Part shown: in pieces, positions 51,811-59,977 of the stretch
How positions within the stretch are numbered: the first letter of the stretch is position 1
How the letters are laid out: each line of letters starts with the position of its first letter
Source of the DNA: Amycolatopsis lexingtonensis
Lineage (GTDB): Bacteria > Actinomycetota > Actinomycetes > Mycobacteriales > Pseudonocardiaceae
Direction of reading: 5' to 3'
DNA: 64,000 nt
Assembly (NCBI RefSeq): GCF_014873755.1
Contig: NZ_JADBEG010000001.1
Span: 250,501-314,500, forward strand
Made by a program: the position numbers and the translations under genes
The notes under the pieces: generated by a model
The model's database searches: none
What the model was told of the DNA's origin: nothing
Seen by the model: only the letters and a program-made list of their open reading frames with translations

Positions 51811-51983
51811 TCTCCGAGCGTAAAGCGATCCCAGGCCCCGACAGGGTGATTTCCGACCCCGGGTATGCAGCCGCCGCTCGCGCGCGACACGGCGCCGTGT
51901 CGTCGTCCCGGGTTTGGTGGGCGACGTCGTGTTGTGGGTGACGGGCATGGCGACCTCCGGGGCGCGGTTTTGTGGCATGGGAA

Positions 51984-52017
51984 AGGCTGGGGCGAGCCGT
52001 CAGGCTTGCCCCAGCCT
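51984..52017 (-). terminator. Hairpin terminator after the ssb gene
   Basis: AGGCTGGGGC (51984-51993) pairs with GCCCCAGCCT (52008-52017), with an inner AGCC/GGCT. It lies about 50 bases past the ssb stop and on the minus strand is followed by TTTCCC. Confidence 0.65.
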
Positions 52018-52068
52018 CCCGGGGTGGTGCCCGGCCGGAGGGGAAGGTCCGGCCGGACACCGGGTTCA

Positions 52069-52581
52069 TCAGAACGGCGGCACGTCGCTGAACCCGCCGC
52101 CCGCGGTCGCGCCGACCAGCTGTCGCCCGGCGTCCGCGCTCCACGGGTCACCGGCCGGGGGTGCGCCGGTGGGCGTGCTGGTCGCCAGGTCCGGGTTGAC
52201 CTTGCCCGACCCGTTCTTCGCGTTCTTGGTGACCTCGGCGGTGGCGTAGCGCAGCGACGGGCCGATCTCGTCGACGGTCAGCTCGACGACGGTGCGCTTC
52301 TCGCCTTCCTTCGTCTGGAAGGAGCGCTGCTTGAGGCGGCCCTGGACGACGACGCGGGCGCCGCGGGTCAAGGACTCGGCGACGTTCTCGGCGGCCTGCT
52401 GCCAGATGGTGCAGCGCATGAACAGCGCCTCGCCGTCTTCCCACTCGCCGGTGGCGCGGTTGAAGGTGCGCGGGGTGGAGGCGACGGTGAAGTTCGCGAC
52501 GGGTGTGCCGGCCTCGGTGAAGCGCAGCTCGGGGTCGGCGGTGAGGTTGCCGCAGAGGGTGATGGTGGTGTCGCCGGCCAT
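52069..52581 (-). CDS. ssb: Single-stranded DNA-binding protein
   Basis: A 170-residue SSB. The OB-fold spans residues 1-112 with [28 protein letters not shown] and [29 protein letters not shown] flexible tail follows, ending [10 protein letters not shown]. This is a variant of the usual acidic DDxPF tip, keeping the final aromatic that docks replication partners. It coats single-stranded DNA during transfer or replication. The start at 52581 has a GGAGG-like GAGGCC site upstream. It is probably the element-encoded SSB, next to primase and relaxase genes. Confidence 0.93.
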   Translation of the reverse strand: MAGDTTITLCGNLTADPELRFTEAGTPVANFTVASTPRTFNRATGEWEDGEALFMRCTIWQQAAENVAESLTRGARVVVQGRLKQRSFQTKEGEKRTVVELTVDEIGPSLRYATAEVTKNAKNGSGKVNPDLATSTPTGAPPAGDPWSADAGRQLVGATAGGGFSDVPPF

Positions 52582-52981
52582 GGTGGCCTCCTTGGGCTTG
52601 TTGGGGTGTGGAACGCGGCGCAGCCTGAGCACGCGGCGGCCGGGGGTCGCCGTGAGGCGACGTCCCCGGCCCTGGCTCATCCGCCCGGCGTGAACCAGCC
52701 GACAGCTCGGCCGGCGACGGGGTTGGGCAGGTGGAGGGGCTGGTTCGCCCGGGCGGATCGGGTCGGGCTTCGGGGACGCACTGCCCCCGGCCGGGGTGTG
52801 CTTACCTTCGGGCGATCCACGACCCGGCGAGCCTGGCGAGGCCACCGTCGGTGATCCCCACCCGCCGTCGTGCCACAGCCCGCGGCGACCCCCGAGCACG
52901 TGCGGCAGGAGTTCGGTCTTCGGGCTGCTGCCGCAACCGGCGCACTACGGGAGCGGCGCGATCGGAGTGGCGGGGTGGGCG
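52582..52981. other. Intergenic region, no gene supported
   Basis: These 400 bases between the DUF4192 and ssb genes (same strand) show only short frames with Arg/Pro-rich, non-protein-like translations. They probably carry the ssb promoter and 5' leader. Confidence 0.4.
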
Positions 52982-54034
52982 TCATGTCTGGTCGATCGCG
53001 GGCTCGCTGAGCAGGGTGCGGCGAGCGTCGGCGCTGCCGTTGTGGATCACCTCGTGGACTTCCGACGGCGGGACTGCGAGGTTGAGCAGGTGTGTGAGCA
53101 GCCTCATCAGGGGCTGCCGGGGGTCGGCGTGCTCGAGCGCGATCCGCGCCCCGGTCCCGTCACCCCGGAGGTAGGCGTGCACCGCGACGACGGTGGCCAG
53201 CTTCCCCGCGAGGGGAACGCAGCTGTGACGCCACAGGTGCAGGACCAGGTTCTCGGCGGCCAGGCGTGCCGCGTCGTCGGGAACGGCGAGCAAGGCGTCG
53301 CGGAACGGCAGCGTGGCGAAGGTCGCGGCGAGATCGACGATGTCGGCGTCGTCGGCGGGCAGCTCGCCGCGGATAGCGGCGCGGATCGCGGTGTCCGCGC
53401 GGGTGAGCCGGGCAGCCGCGGTAGTGGGGTGCTGTTCGTCGAGGGCCACGTTGGTGGTGGCGGCGGCGATGCGGGAGCCAAGACGTGCGCGGAGGGGTTC
53501 GGGTGCGGGGGTGAACCGGGCCGCGACGTCGTCCCGGCTGGCGGCGATGGTGTTCCCGGCGGCGACGGCGGCCGCCGCGGCCGCCGCGGCGGCTGTGGTC
53601 GCGGGGTCAGGCAGGACGCCGGTGCGGTCTGCGTCGAGGTAGGAGCGCCAGCGGGCGCCTTCGGCGATCGCCGGTACGTGCACGACGTCGACGTCGGTGA
53701 AGCCGTGTTCGGCCAGCTGCTCGATCACGCTGTCGACGTCGGTGCGCTCCGGAAGCGACCCGTCGTCGGCGTTGTCCTCGTCGACGGTGCGGACGACGAT
53801 GCCGATGACGCAGGAAACGGTCAGGTTGCCGCATTGCCGGTTGAAGTGCCGCGCGCAGTCGTCGGCGTGTCCGGTGAGGCGGGTGAGGTCGATCCGGGCG
53901 AGCGGGCCGGTGGTGACCGACCCATCGTCGTTGGCGAGTGCGGTGATCAGCACCAGGGAGTCGTCGGGGAAGAAGCCGAGCAGCGCCGGGAGGCTGGCGA
54001 CGACGGTCGTGGTGCTGGCGATCGTGAGGGACAT
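52982..54034 (-). CDS. DUF4192-domain protein
   Basis: A 350-residue protein of the actinobacterial DUF4192 family: ASLPALLGFFPDDSLVLITA at residues 13-32, then ARIDLTRLTGHADDCARHFN, and the C-terminal AAENLVLHLWRHSCVPLAGKLATVVAVHAYLRGDGTGARIALEHA. The family is common on actinobacterial plasmids and chromosomes; its function is unknown. An Ala-rich run (about residues 146-160) links the two halves. AAAGGA lies before the ATG at 54034. It sits downstream of two small hypothetical genes in the same direction. Confidence 0.85.
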   Translation of the reverse strand: MSLTIASTTTVVASLPALLGFFPDDSLVLITALANDDGSVTTGPLARIDLTRLTGHADDCARHFNRQCGNLTVSCVIGIVVRTVDEDNADDGSLPERTDVDSVIEQLAEHGFTDVDVVHVPAIAEGARWRSYLDADRTGVLPDPATTAAAAAAAAAVAAGNTIAASRDDVAARFTPAPEPLRARLGSRIAAATTNVALDEQHPTTAAARLTRADTAIRAAIRGELPADDADIVDLAATFATLPFRDALLAVPDDAARLAAENLVLHLWRHSCVPLAGKLATVVAVHAYLRGDGTGARIALEHADPRQPLMRLLTHLLNLAVPPSEVHEVIHNGSADARRTLLSEPAIDQT

Positions 54035-54091
54035 GAACGTCCTTTCTGAAAAGAAGGGAGCGAGGGCTGCAAGCGGGGACCGGGGCGTGGA

Positions 54092-54530
54092 TCAGCGGCC
54101 GAGTTCGGCGCGCAGCGTCTGTGCGGCGGTGTGGGCGATCCAGGGCGGCGACGGTCGCCGCACGTCCCGGCCGGAGGCCGGGATGAATCCGTTGACCGCG
54201 ACGCTCCAGAACTCCGGCCAGGGTGCGGCGTCGGTGCGTTCGCTGCGGTAGATCACGCGCACGTCCTGGCCGTCGCCGCAGCGGGCGTGCGCGGTGATCC
54301 GGATCGCGACCCGCATCCGGTTGCGGCGCTGCACGGGCTCGTCGTAGATCAGCGAGACCGGTGTCGCGGGTAACGCGCGGCAGAGCTCGACGAGGACGCC
54401 GCGCGCGAGGTTCCAGGCGCCGTAGTCGTCGAGGCTGCCGCGGTGGGGGGATGTTGCAGGTGACCGACTCGGGCAGCACGTAGGAGCGGCTCCAGTTCTA
54501 CGGGGTGAACCACAACTGAGGCTCAGGCAT
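54092..54530 (-). pseudogene. Hypothetical gene interrupted by a TAG and a frameshift
   Basis: From the ATG at 54530 the frame reads MPEPQLWFTP, then TAG at 54500-54498, then NWSRSYVLPESVTCNIPP. At the six-base C run (G run 54445-54450 on plus) the sense frame changes and continues as HRGSLDDYGAWNLARGVLVEL to the end SPPWIAHTAAQTLRAELGR. The ATG overlaps the upstream gene's TGA, as expected for a real coupled gene. The protein would be about 145 residues with an RVIYRSERTD strand region; no family is known. It is either a decayed gene, a sequencing error or recoding. Confidence 0.65.
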
Positions 54531-54939
54531 GGTCGGTCACCGCCGTGTTCGCCTCGGCGAGTGCGCGGTTGAGGCACGTGCCGGTGAGGCGGCGCCGCTG
54601 TTCCTGCAGCTGTTCGGGCCAGGTGTGGGCGTCGGGTTCGAGGACGTTCCAGGCGGCGGTGAGGGCGGCGTCGGTGCAGAGCCCGTCGGGACCGAGGTAG
54701 GGGTAGACGGCTTCGACGACCCGGCAGGCTTCCACGACACCGGAGGGGAAGCAGGTGTTCCAGACCGCGGTGATGAGCGCGGTCTTGTGCCGCCGGGTGC
54801 GAGCGAGGCCGTCGAGCCAGGTCCGGGGTTCCGGCGGGAGCCGGCGGCCGCCGAGTTCTGTTTCGATCAGTCGGCAGGCCTGCTCGAATGCCGAGTCGCG
54901 GTTGTCCGACGGTGCGGTGTGGACGGTCGATGTGGTCAC
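54523..54939 (-). CDS. Hypothetical protein
   Basis: A 138-residue soluble, mainly helical protein: RDSAFEQACRLIETELGGRRLPPEPRTWLDGLARTRRHKTALITAVWNTCFPSG, then VEACRVVEAVYPYLGPDG. No family is recognised. Its 3' end overlaps the start of the interrupted gene at 54092-54530 by 8 bases, so they were made as a coupled pair. It is probably element-specific. Confidence 0.65.
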   Translation of the reverse strand: MTTSTVHTAPSDNRDSAFEQACRLIETELGGRRLPPEPRTWLDGLARTRRHKTALITAVWNTCFPSGVVEACRVVEAVYPYLGPDGLCTDAALTAAWNVLEPDAHTWPEQLQEQRRRLTGTCLNRALAEANTAVTDHA

Positions 54940-55112
54940 TGGGTGCCTCCGGGTCGGGTGCGGGTGAACCCGTCCTTCCCGAGCACGCCCGCGGTCCTCG
55001 GGCGCCTACTTACGCACGCGACGTGGCGGGAGAAGCCGGCGCCCGAGGGCTCGGGTGTGCTGTGCTGTCGGTGGTCGTCCGCACAGACCGGAGTGCCTGG
55101 CCGCAGCAACGA

Positions 55113-55358
55113 TCAGGGGCCCGCCGACCGGCCGCCGTCGCCGAGATCCACCTGGTGTTCCAGCGCCTGGTCAGCCCGGCGCACGAAGGCGAGCAGTTCG
55201 GCCGGAGTGCCCTCGACGGTGACCACCGTGTCGTTGTCGTGATCGGTCAGGACGAGGGCGAAGTCGCCGTCGGCGAGCACTTCGAGGCCGGCCTCCTCAC
55301 CTGGGCGCGCCAGCGTGACGTCGCATTCCGCCGGGATCCCGGCATAGTCGTTACTCAT
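55113..55358 (-). CDS. Small hypothetical protein
   Basis: An 81-residue acidic protein, MSNDYAGIPAECDVTLARPGEEAG, with a strand pattern (FALVLTDHDNDTVVTVEG) and a final helix (PAELLAFVRRADQALEHQ). Its ATG lies inside the end of the gene at 55351-55953 (8-base overlap), which supports translation. No family is recognised. The small beta-plus-helix layout is compatible with a regulator or inhibitor of a partner protein. Confidence 0.62.
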   Translation of the reverse strand: MSNDYAGIPAECDVTLARPGEEAGLEVLADGDFALVLTDHDNDTVVTVEGTPAELLAFVRRADQALEHQVDLGDGGRSAGP

Positions 55359-55953
55359 CGTGGGTCTCCTCGGAGTCGCTGTTGTGGGCCGGTGCTGCGG
55401 ACGGATCCGCGAGTGCCCGGTGCTGGGCGCGGATGTCCCGCAGCGCCTGCGGATCGGGTGTGGGACAGGCGTTGGCGACCACGTAACGGATCACGGTGTC
55501 GACCTGCAGCGGATCGTCGGTCGCCAGAAGGGCCAGCGCGGCGTGCGTGGTGTCGTCGAGGTATCCGGCGGCAGCGTCGTGCACCTGCCACACCCACGTT
55601 TGGAAGGTGTACCGGCCGTCGGCGTCGGGCCGGATGCGTTCGACGGCGGGGCCGCTCGCCGGATCGCGGTCGTCGTCGAGTGCGTCATCGTCGATGACGA
55701 TCAGGTCGTCGCCGTCCCAGCGGAAGCGCAGATGGTCGGAGGTGGCTTCGACGGTGATGGCGACCCATTCGGCGACGACACGGCGAAACCGCGGTGTCAC
55801 TGCGTAGTAGCGGCGGCCGGTTTCGTCGGTGGCCGCCAACTGCGGCTCGCAAAATTGTGCCGGGAAGTAGGGCTGGTCGTCGCCGCACACCAGTCCTTCA
55901 TCGATGCGAAGAACGTCGGTGGGGAGGCCGTGCGGCGGGACGTCGTCGGGCAT
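55351..55953 (-). CDS. Hypothetical acidic protein
   Basis: A 200-residue, strongly acidic protein. It begins MPDDVPPHGLPTDVLRIDEG and contains RRYYAVTPRFRRVVAEWVAITVEATSDHLRFRWDGDDLIVIDDDALDDDRDP and WVWQVHDAAAGYLDDT. The low isoelectric point is reminiscent of DNA-mimic or salt-tolerant proteins, but no family is recognised. AGGTG lies eight bases before the ATG at 55953, favouring it over the start at 55977. It is coupled to the 81-residue gene. Confidence 0.62.
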   Translation of the reverse strand: MPDDVPPHGLPTDVLRIDEGLVCGDDQPYFPAQFCEPQLAATDETGRRYYAVTPRFRRVVAEWVAITVEATSDHLRFRWDGDDLIVIDDDALDDDRDPASGPAVERIRPDADGRYTFQTWVWQVHDAAAGYLDDTTHAALALLATDDPLQVDTVIRYVVANACPTPDPQALRDIRAQHRALADPSAAPAHNSDSEETHDE

Positions 55954-56007
55954 CGGGTTCACCTGCCTATGTCTCAAGTAGACGTAACGGAGCTCGTTTC
56001 GCGGGTG

Positions 56008-56361
56008 TCAGGTGCAGTCCAGGCCGCATCGGCGGCACAGCAGCGCGACACCGTCGGACGCCGTGCGGTCGTCAGGGTCAGGCTGTGGGGTGCCGGTGGC
56101 GTCGAACCAGAGCCCGGCGGAGGTCCGCTCGTCGCAGTCCTCCGGGCGCCCGATCGGCCAGGGCCGGTTCGGCACCTCGATCACGGTGCGGCCCGGGTGG
56201 ACGTACTCGCGGGCCATCTCGTCGCGTCCGTGCCAGCGGACCGGTTCGCCGCGGCGGCGCAGGACACCGAGTGCGCGATCTGCTGTGGCGTCCGCGGCCC
56301 GGTGAGAAAGGGCGGACTCGGCAGTGCGGCCAAGGGCATCGGGCAGCAAAGCTGGAAACAT
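56008..56361 (-). CDS. Small hypothetical protein with C-terminal Cys cluster
   Basis: A 117-residue protein beginning MFPALLPDALGRTAESALSH. The C-terminal end has GVALLCRRCGLDCT, and the middle has VRWHGRDEMAREYVHPGRTVIEV. The CxxC-x3-C tail plus an upstream Cys in EDCDERT may bind zinc. The ATG at 56361 is preceded by AAAGGAAAT. The gene lies 11 bases after the Cys-rich gene at 56373. No family is recognised. Confidence 0.6.
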   Translation of the reverse strand: MFPALLPDALGRTAESALSHRAADATADRALGVLRRRGEPVRWHGRDEMAREYVHPGRTVIEVPNRPWPIGRPEDCDERTSAGLWFDATGTPQPDPDDRTASDGVALLCRRCGLDCT

Positions 56362-56372
56362 CAGATTTCCTT

Positions 56373-56972
56373 TCAGCGGGCGCAGAATGCGCGGTGGACG
56401 GCGCGGACGAGCGCGAACCGAGAACGGCACCACCGGCAGAAGACCGTGGTGGGGTAGCGCAGTTCCGGCGGTGCCGGAGCCGGACCGGGCAGGCGCGCCG
56501 GGATGGATGTGCTGTCGCAGCGGGGATCCCATGGGGTGTGGTGGGTGCCGCGTTCGCCGCTGGCCCAGCGCGCGGTGATTGACCAGGTCGGTGCGGTCAG
56601 GTCGCCGTCGCGGAAGCGGATCTCGATGGATTCGACGAGGTACCAGCGATGCCAGTACCCGCACCAGTAGGTGTCGCCGACCCGGCGCGGGCCGATCGCG
56701 TCGAAGACCTCGCGCATCCGCTCGCGGTGACGCTGTAGGCGGGCGTGCGCGGCGTCGAGCGTGCGCAGGTCCTCCGGCGGCGGTGACCACAGGCAGTCAC
56801 ACGGCTGCGGGTACCACACTGCGGAATCGTTGGAATCCCACGGCTGGTCAGTGTCGTCGCTGACCGGGTACTCGCCGTTGCCGCCGCACTCGCGGCAGCC
56901 GGCGAGGGCCCATAGCCTGCGCAGGTGGGTTGTGCGGTATCCCTCGGGAACGTGGATTGTCGGCTCCGTCAT
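56373..56972 (-). CDS. Hypothetical Cys/Trp-rich protein
   Basis: A 199-residue protein with an N-terminal CRECGGNGEYPV motif resembling a DnaJ-type or tRNA-synthetase-like zinc knuckle, then WYPQPCDCLWSPPPEDL. The middle is Trp-rich (DTYWCGYWHRWYLVESIEIRF, APTWSITARWASGERG). The end has a second Cys cluster (TTVFCRWCRSRFALVRAVHRAFCAR). It probably binds zinc and may bind nucleic acid. It is co-directional with and 11 bases from the next small gene. No family is recognised. Confidence 0.65.
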   Translation of the reverse strand: MTEPTIHVPEGYRTTHLRRLWALAGCRECGGNGEYPVSDDTDQPWDSNDSAVWYPQPCDCLWSPPPEDLRTLDAAHARLQRHRERMREVFDAIGPRRVGDTYWCGYWHRWYLVESIEIRFRDGDLTAPTWSITARWASGERGTHHTPWDPRCDSTSIPARLPGPAPAPPELRYPTTVFCRWCRSRFALVRAVHRAFCAR

Positions 56973-57165
56973 GCGCGCCTCCGTGAACGCTCGGTCCCCG
57001 GCGGGCGAGGCCGCGGGGGAGTGAACGGGGCCTCGCGAGCACGGCGTGGCCCGGGCCGACGACCGCCTGACGGTGGATCGGCACCTCGGCGAGGCCCGGG
57101 CCGCGCTGTGCTTTTCTGGTGACCGGGCGCGCCGCGCGGCGTTCCCGGCCCCAGTCGAGCGCCGG

Positions 57166-57876
57166 CTACTTCTCCTGTATGGCGGCCAGGATCGGGACGA
57201 AGTGGGCGCAGACCACCGGTTGGCGTTGCCCGGCCGCGGCGATCACGATGTCGATGGCGTCGCGCAGGCAGGTGCGCACGGCGTGGTGACTGGGGCGGCG
57301 CGTCGGGTGGTGATGGACCACGACCGGGTCGAGGGGCCGTAGGCGTTCGCGGTGTCGGCCGGCCCGGTCGAGTTCTTCGACGCTGGAGAGGGTGGCGACG
57401 AACCCGATGTCGGGCTGGAAGGCGATGTGCAGCCTCGCCCAGGGCAGCCAGCCGTCGACGGAGGGACGGCCGAGGTTCCAGTGCACGGTCGCGGTGTGGC
57501 CGTCCCGGTGAACAACAGGGTGGGGGTCCGGGTCGATCGCCGAGACGATGACCGGGTCAGCCGGCGCGGCTGGTTCGGCGTCCTGCGGGCGAACGTCGGT
57601 TTTGTGGATGGTGAAGCCCGAACCGGGGCGCTCGCCGATGATGGCCAGGTACATGCCCTGGTCTTGCACGACCGTGCCCGGCTGGTGCTTTCCGTCCCAG
57701 GCGAAGTCGACGCGGTCGCCTTCGGCGTAGCGGTGCTGAAGCGACGGCAGCCAGCCCGCAGGGATCAGGTGGGTGGGGATGAGGGCCTTTTCCAGGTCGG
57801 TGCTGTCGGGTTTCCGTTGCCAGAGCCAGGTGAGGGTCGGTGTGGTGTCCGGGGTGGACGGTGCGGTGGCGGGCAT
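57166..57876 (-). CDS. Hypothetical protein
   Basis: A 236-residue soluble protein starting MPATAPSTPDTTPTLTWLWQRK. Residues 50-110 look like a small beta barrel (YAEGDRVDFAWDGKHQPGTVV, MYLAIIGERPGSGFTIHK), and the second half has a helix with ARLHIAFQPDIGFVATLSSVEELD and a C-terminal CLRDAIDIVIAAAG. No family is recognised. The ATG at 57876 lies 16 bases after the primase-polymerase stop, so it is probably part of that operon. Confidence 0.65.
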   Translation of the reverse strand: MPATAPSTPDTTPTLTWLWQRKPDSTDLEKALIPTHLIPAGWLPSLQHRYAEGDRVDFAWDGKHQPGTVVQDQGMYLAIIGERPGSGFTIHKTDVRPQDAEPAAPADPVIVSAIDPDPHPVVHRDGHTATVHWNLGRPSVDGWLPWARLHIAFQPDIGFVATLSSVEELDRAGRHRERLRPLDPVVVHHHPTRRPSHHAVRTCLRDAIDIVIAAAGQRQPVVCAHFVPILAAIQEK

Positions 57877-57892
57877 GGCGGGGTTCCTTCGG

Positions 57893-58876
57893 TCAGCGGC
57901 TACCGGGCTGCGGGTGGAGTGCGAGGCGATCGGTGAGTACGCGGGGGTGTTCTCGGCCGGCGGCGATGCCGTCGCGGATGGTGGTGGCCAGCTCGGCGGC
58001 GTCGAAGTCGGCGACGCCGAGGTGCCGCCGGGCGGCGTTGGTGAGGTGGTGGGTGATCGCGGCTGCGGTGATCCAGCCGTTGCCCAGGAGTTCGCCGAGT
58101 GCTGCTGCGGCGGCGTAGACGGTGATGTGGCGGTGGCCTTCGGTGGCGGTGGTGACGTTGCGGCACTCGGCGGTGAGGGCGGCCTGGACGTAGGCGGTGA
58201 CCCGGCGGCTGGTCGCGGGCAGCGGTGACGGCGGATGCGTATCGGGCAGCGGTGCCGGTGGTGGGGTGAGGGCGGTGACGAGCCAGCCGGGCAGGACCGC
58301 GACCGGAAGGTCCCAGGCGATGGCGTAGGGCACCAGGCCGCCGTGGACGACGGCGAGGGATCCCGGGGCGGCGACGAGCGCGCCGGGGCCGCGGGTGTCG
58401 ACGTGCCAGCCGAGCCCGCGCCCGCGGGCGCCGACAGTGCTGCGCAGCCGCGACCCGGGCGGCCGGGCGAAAAACCTGTGCTCACCGCCGCGCGGGGTCG
58501 CGACGGTGAACGTGTCCACCGGGTCGGGTTCGCCGGCCTGCTGGGCGAGCAGGGCGAGGACGTCGCGGCCGTGGGCGATGCCGCGGCGAGCCCAGTGCAT
58601 GGGGATCGGTCCGTGGGCGGCGTCGAGATCGAGCACGAGCAGACCTGCTGGTCCGCAGGCGATGCCGACGTTGTGGATCGGGTGGCGGAGCCACCACCGG
58701 CGGATGCGGTCGGGATCGCAGGTGGCTCGCTGCTGCCAGTCGGCAATGGCGGGCCGCTTGCTACGCGGGGCGAGCGGGAACACCGGCCACCCGCGCCCGG
58801 CGGCGCCCAACGCGGCCGCCAGCAGTTTGTTGGTGGCGGGGATGAGCGCCGGCGTCGGCGGAGTCGTGGTGGTCAT
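57893..58876 (-). CDS. Bifunctional DNA primase/polymerase (prim-pol)
   Basis: A 327-residue protein with an archaeo-eukaryotic primase-like prim-pol domain at residues 15-200: GWPVFPLAPRSKRPAIADWQQRAT near the N-terminus, LLVLDLDAAHG as the DxD metal motif, TPRGGEHRFFARPP with the later His, and WHVDTRGPGALVAAPGS. The C-terminal helical part may be a primase C-terminal domain. Such proteins start replication of plasmids and integrative elements. Its ATG overlaps the phosphatase stop (ATGA). No helicase domain is fused to it. Confidence 0.87.
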   Translation of the reverse strand: MTTTTPPTPALIPATNKLLAAALGAAGRGWPVFPLAPRSKRPAIADWQQRATCDPDRIRRWWLRHPIHNVGIACGPAGLLVLDLDAAHGPIPMHWARRGIAHGRDVLALLAQQAGEPDPVDTFTVATPRGGEHRFFARPPGSRLRSTVGARGRGLGWHVDTRGPGALVAAPGSLAVVHGGLVPYAIAWDLPVAVLPGWLVTALTPPPAPLPDTHPPSPLPATSRRVTAYVQAALTAECRNVTTATEGHRHITVYAAAAALGELLGNGWITAAAITHHLTNAARRHLGVADFDAAELATTIRDGIAAGREHPRVLTDRLALHPQPGSR

Positions 58877-59823
58877 GGCATCAGCTCAACCGGGGCCGGG
58901 ATGGGGTCGATGACCATGGCGGCGGCGTTGTCGGTGCCGCCGAAGTACCGCGCGGCGAGCGTCAGCCGGTTCGCGCACGCGGCCGGATCGCTGAACGTGC
59001 GGCACGCGCGGACGAGGGAGGCGTGCGGGACGGGTTTGTGGACGCCGTCGCTGGTCAGCAGCAACCGACGGCGCGGCCCGGTCGTGGTGACGCGGCCGAG
59101 GGAGTACTGGTCGGCGGTGGCCACGGAGCTGGTGACGACGTTGTCCCGCCGGGCGGCCAGCTCCTCGAGGTGCTGCGGCCGGTCCTGGTAGCGGTCGGCG
59201 AGGTTGGTGCGCAACTCCTGTCCTTGGGTGTGGTCGATGGTGAGCTGAGTGAGGACGTCGGTGTCGGGGTCGTATTCATAGGCGCGGCAGTCTCCGACCC
59301 ACGCGATGTCCCAGCCGGCGCCGCGCTCGGGCGGGAGCGGGGCGGCGACGACCATGACGGTGTCGCCGGGGTGGACGGCCGCGAGGGTGCCGGTGGCGGC
59401 GAGCAGCCCGACGACGGCACCGCTGCCGGCGGCGGCGTAGGCGGCGGTGGCCGCTGCGCTTGCGGCGGCGTGGGCGGCGAGCAGGTGGTCGCCGATGCCG
59501 TCGGCCAGGGCCCAGCCCTGGCGGGCTCCGGCGAGGGAGACGTGGGTGCCGGTGGCGTCGGCCTGGTGGGCGCGGCCGCCGATGCGCAGCGCCGTCCCGG
59601 GCAGGAAGGTGGGGTGGTCGGCGGCGAAGCGGCGGTGGTGGCGGGCCAGGGCGCGGGCGTCTCGGTGGGATTCGGCGATCTCGGCCCAGCCACATCGGCA
59701 GGTGGCGTGCGTCCAGCACGGGCCGGGCGGCAGCGGGGCGTGGGGCCAGACGGGGTGGTGCCCGGCGGCGTAGGTGCTGGTGCGGTGGATGTGGTCGAAG
59801 ACCGGCGGAAGGTGCGGATGCAT
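58873..59823 (-). CDS. PP2C-like protein phosphatase
   Basis: A 316-residue protein. After an N-terminal Cys/His-rich part (CWTHATCRCGWAE, which may bind zinc), a PPM/PP2C domain follows: RAHQAD (Asp89), GWALADGIGDH (Asp108), AWVGDCRAYEY, LLLTSDGVHKPV and FGGTDNAAAMVI, which supply the metal-binding Asp residues. It would remove phosphate from Ser/Thr of host or element proteins. GGAGT lies seven bases before the ATG at 59823; the GTG at 59841 is the alternative. The stop overlaps the primase start, so phosphatase and primase are co-translated. Confidence 0.85.
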   Translation of the reverse strand: MHPHLPPVFDHIHRTSTYAAGHHPVWPHAPLPPGPCWTHATCRCGWAEIAESHRDARALARHHRRFAADHPTFLPGTALRIGGRAHQADATGTHVSLAGARQGWALADGIGDHLLAAHAAASAAATAAYAAAGSGAVVGLLAATGTLAAVHPGDTVMVVAAPLPPERGAGWDIAWVGDCRAYEYDPDTDVLTQLTIDHTQGQELRTNLADRYQDRPQHLEELAARRDNVVTSSVATADQYSLGRVTTTGPRRRLLLTSDGVHKPVPHASLVRACRTFSDPAACANRLTLAARYFGGTDNAAAMVIDPIPAPVELMP

Positions 59824-59977
59824 CGAAGGAACTCCGTTCACGCGCGGGGGCTCGCGGCGAGCCCGGCGGGAAGCGAGGACAACGGGACGGGGCGGGAAGC
59901 TGGGGCGGGCCCGGCGGCGGCAGCGCGCGGGCCCGCCCCCGGCGAGGAACCGGATGCGGCGAGGCGAGGGGGCCGGG

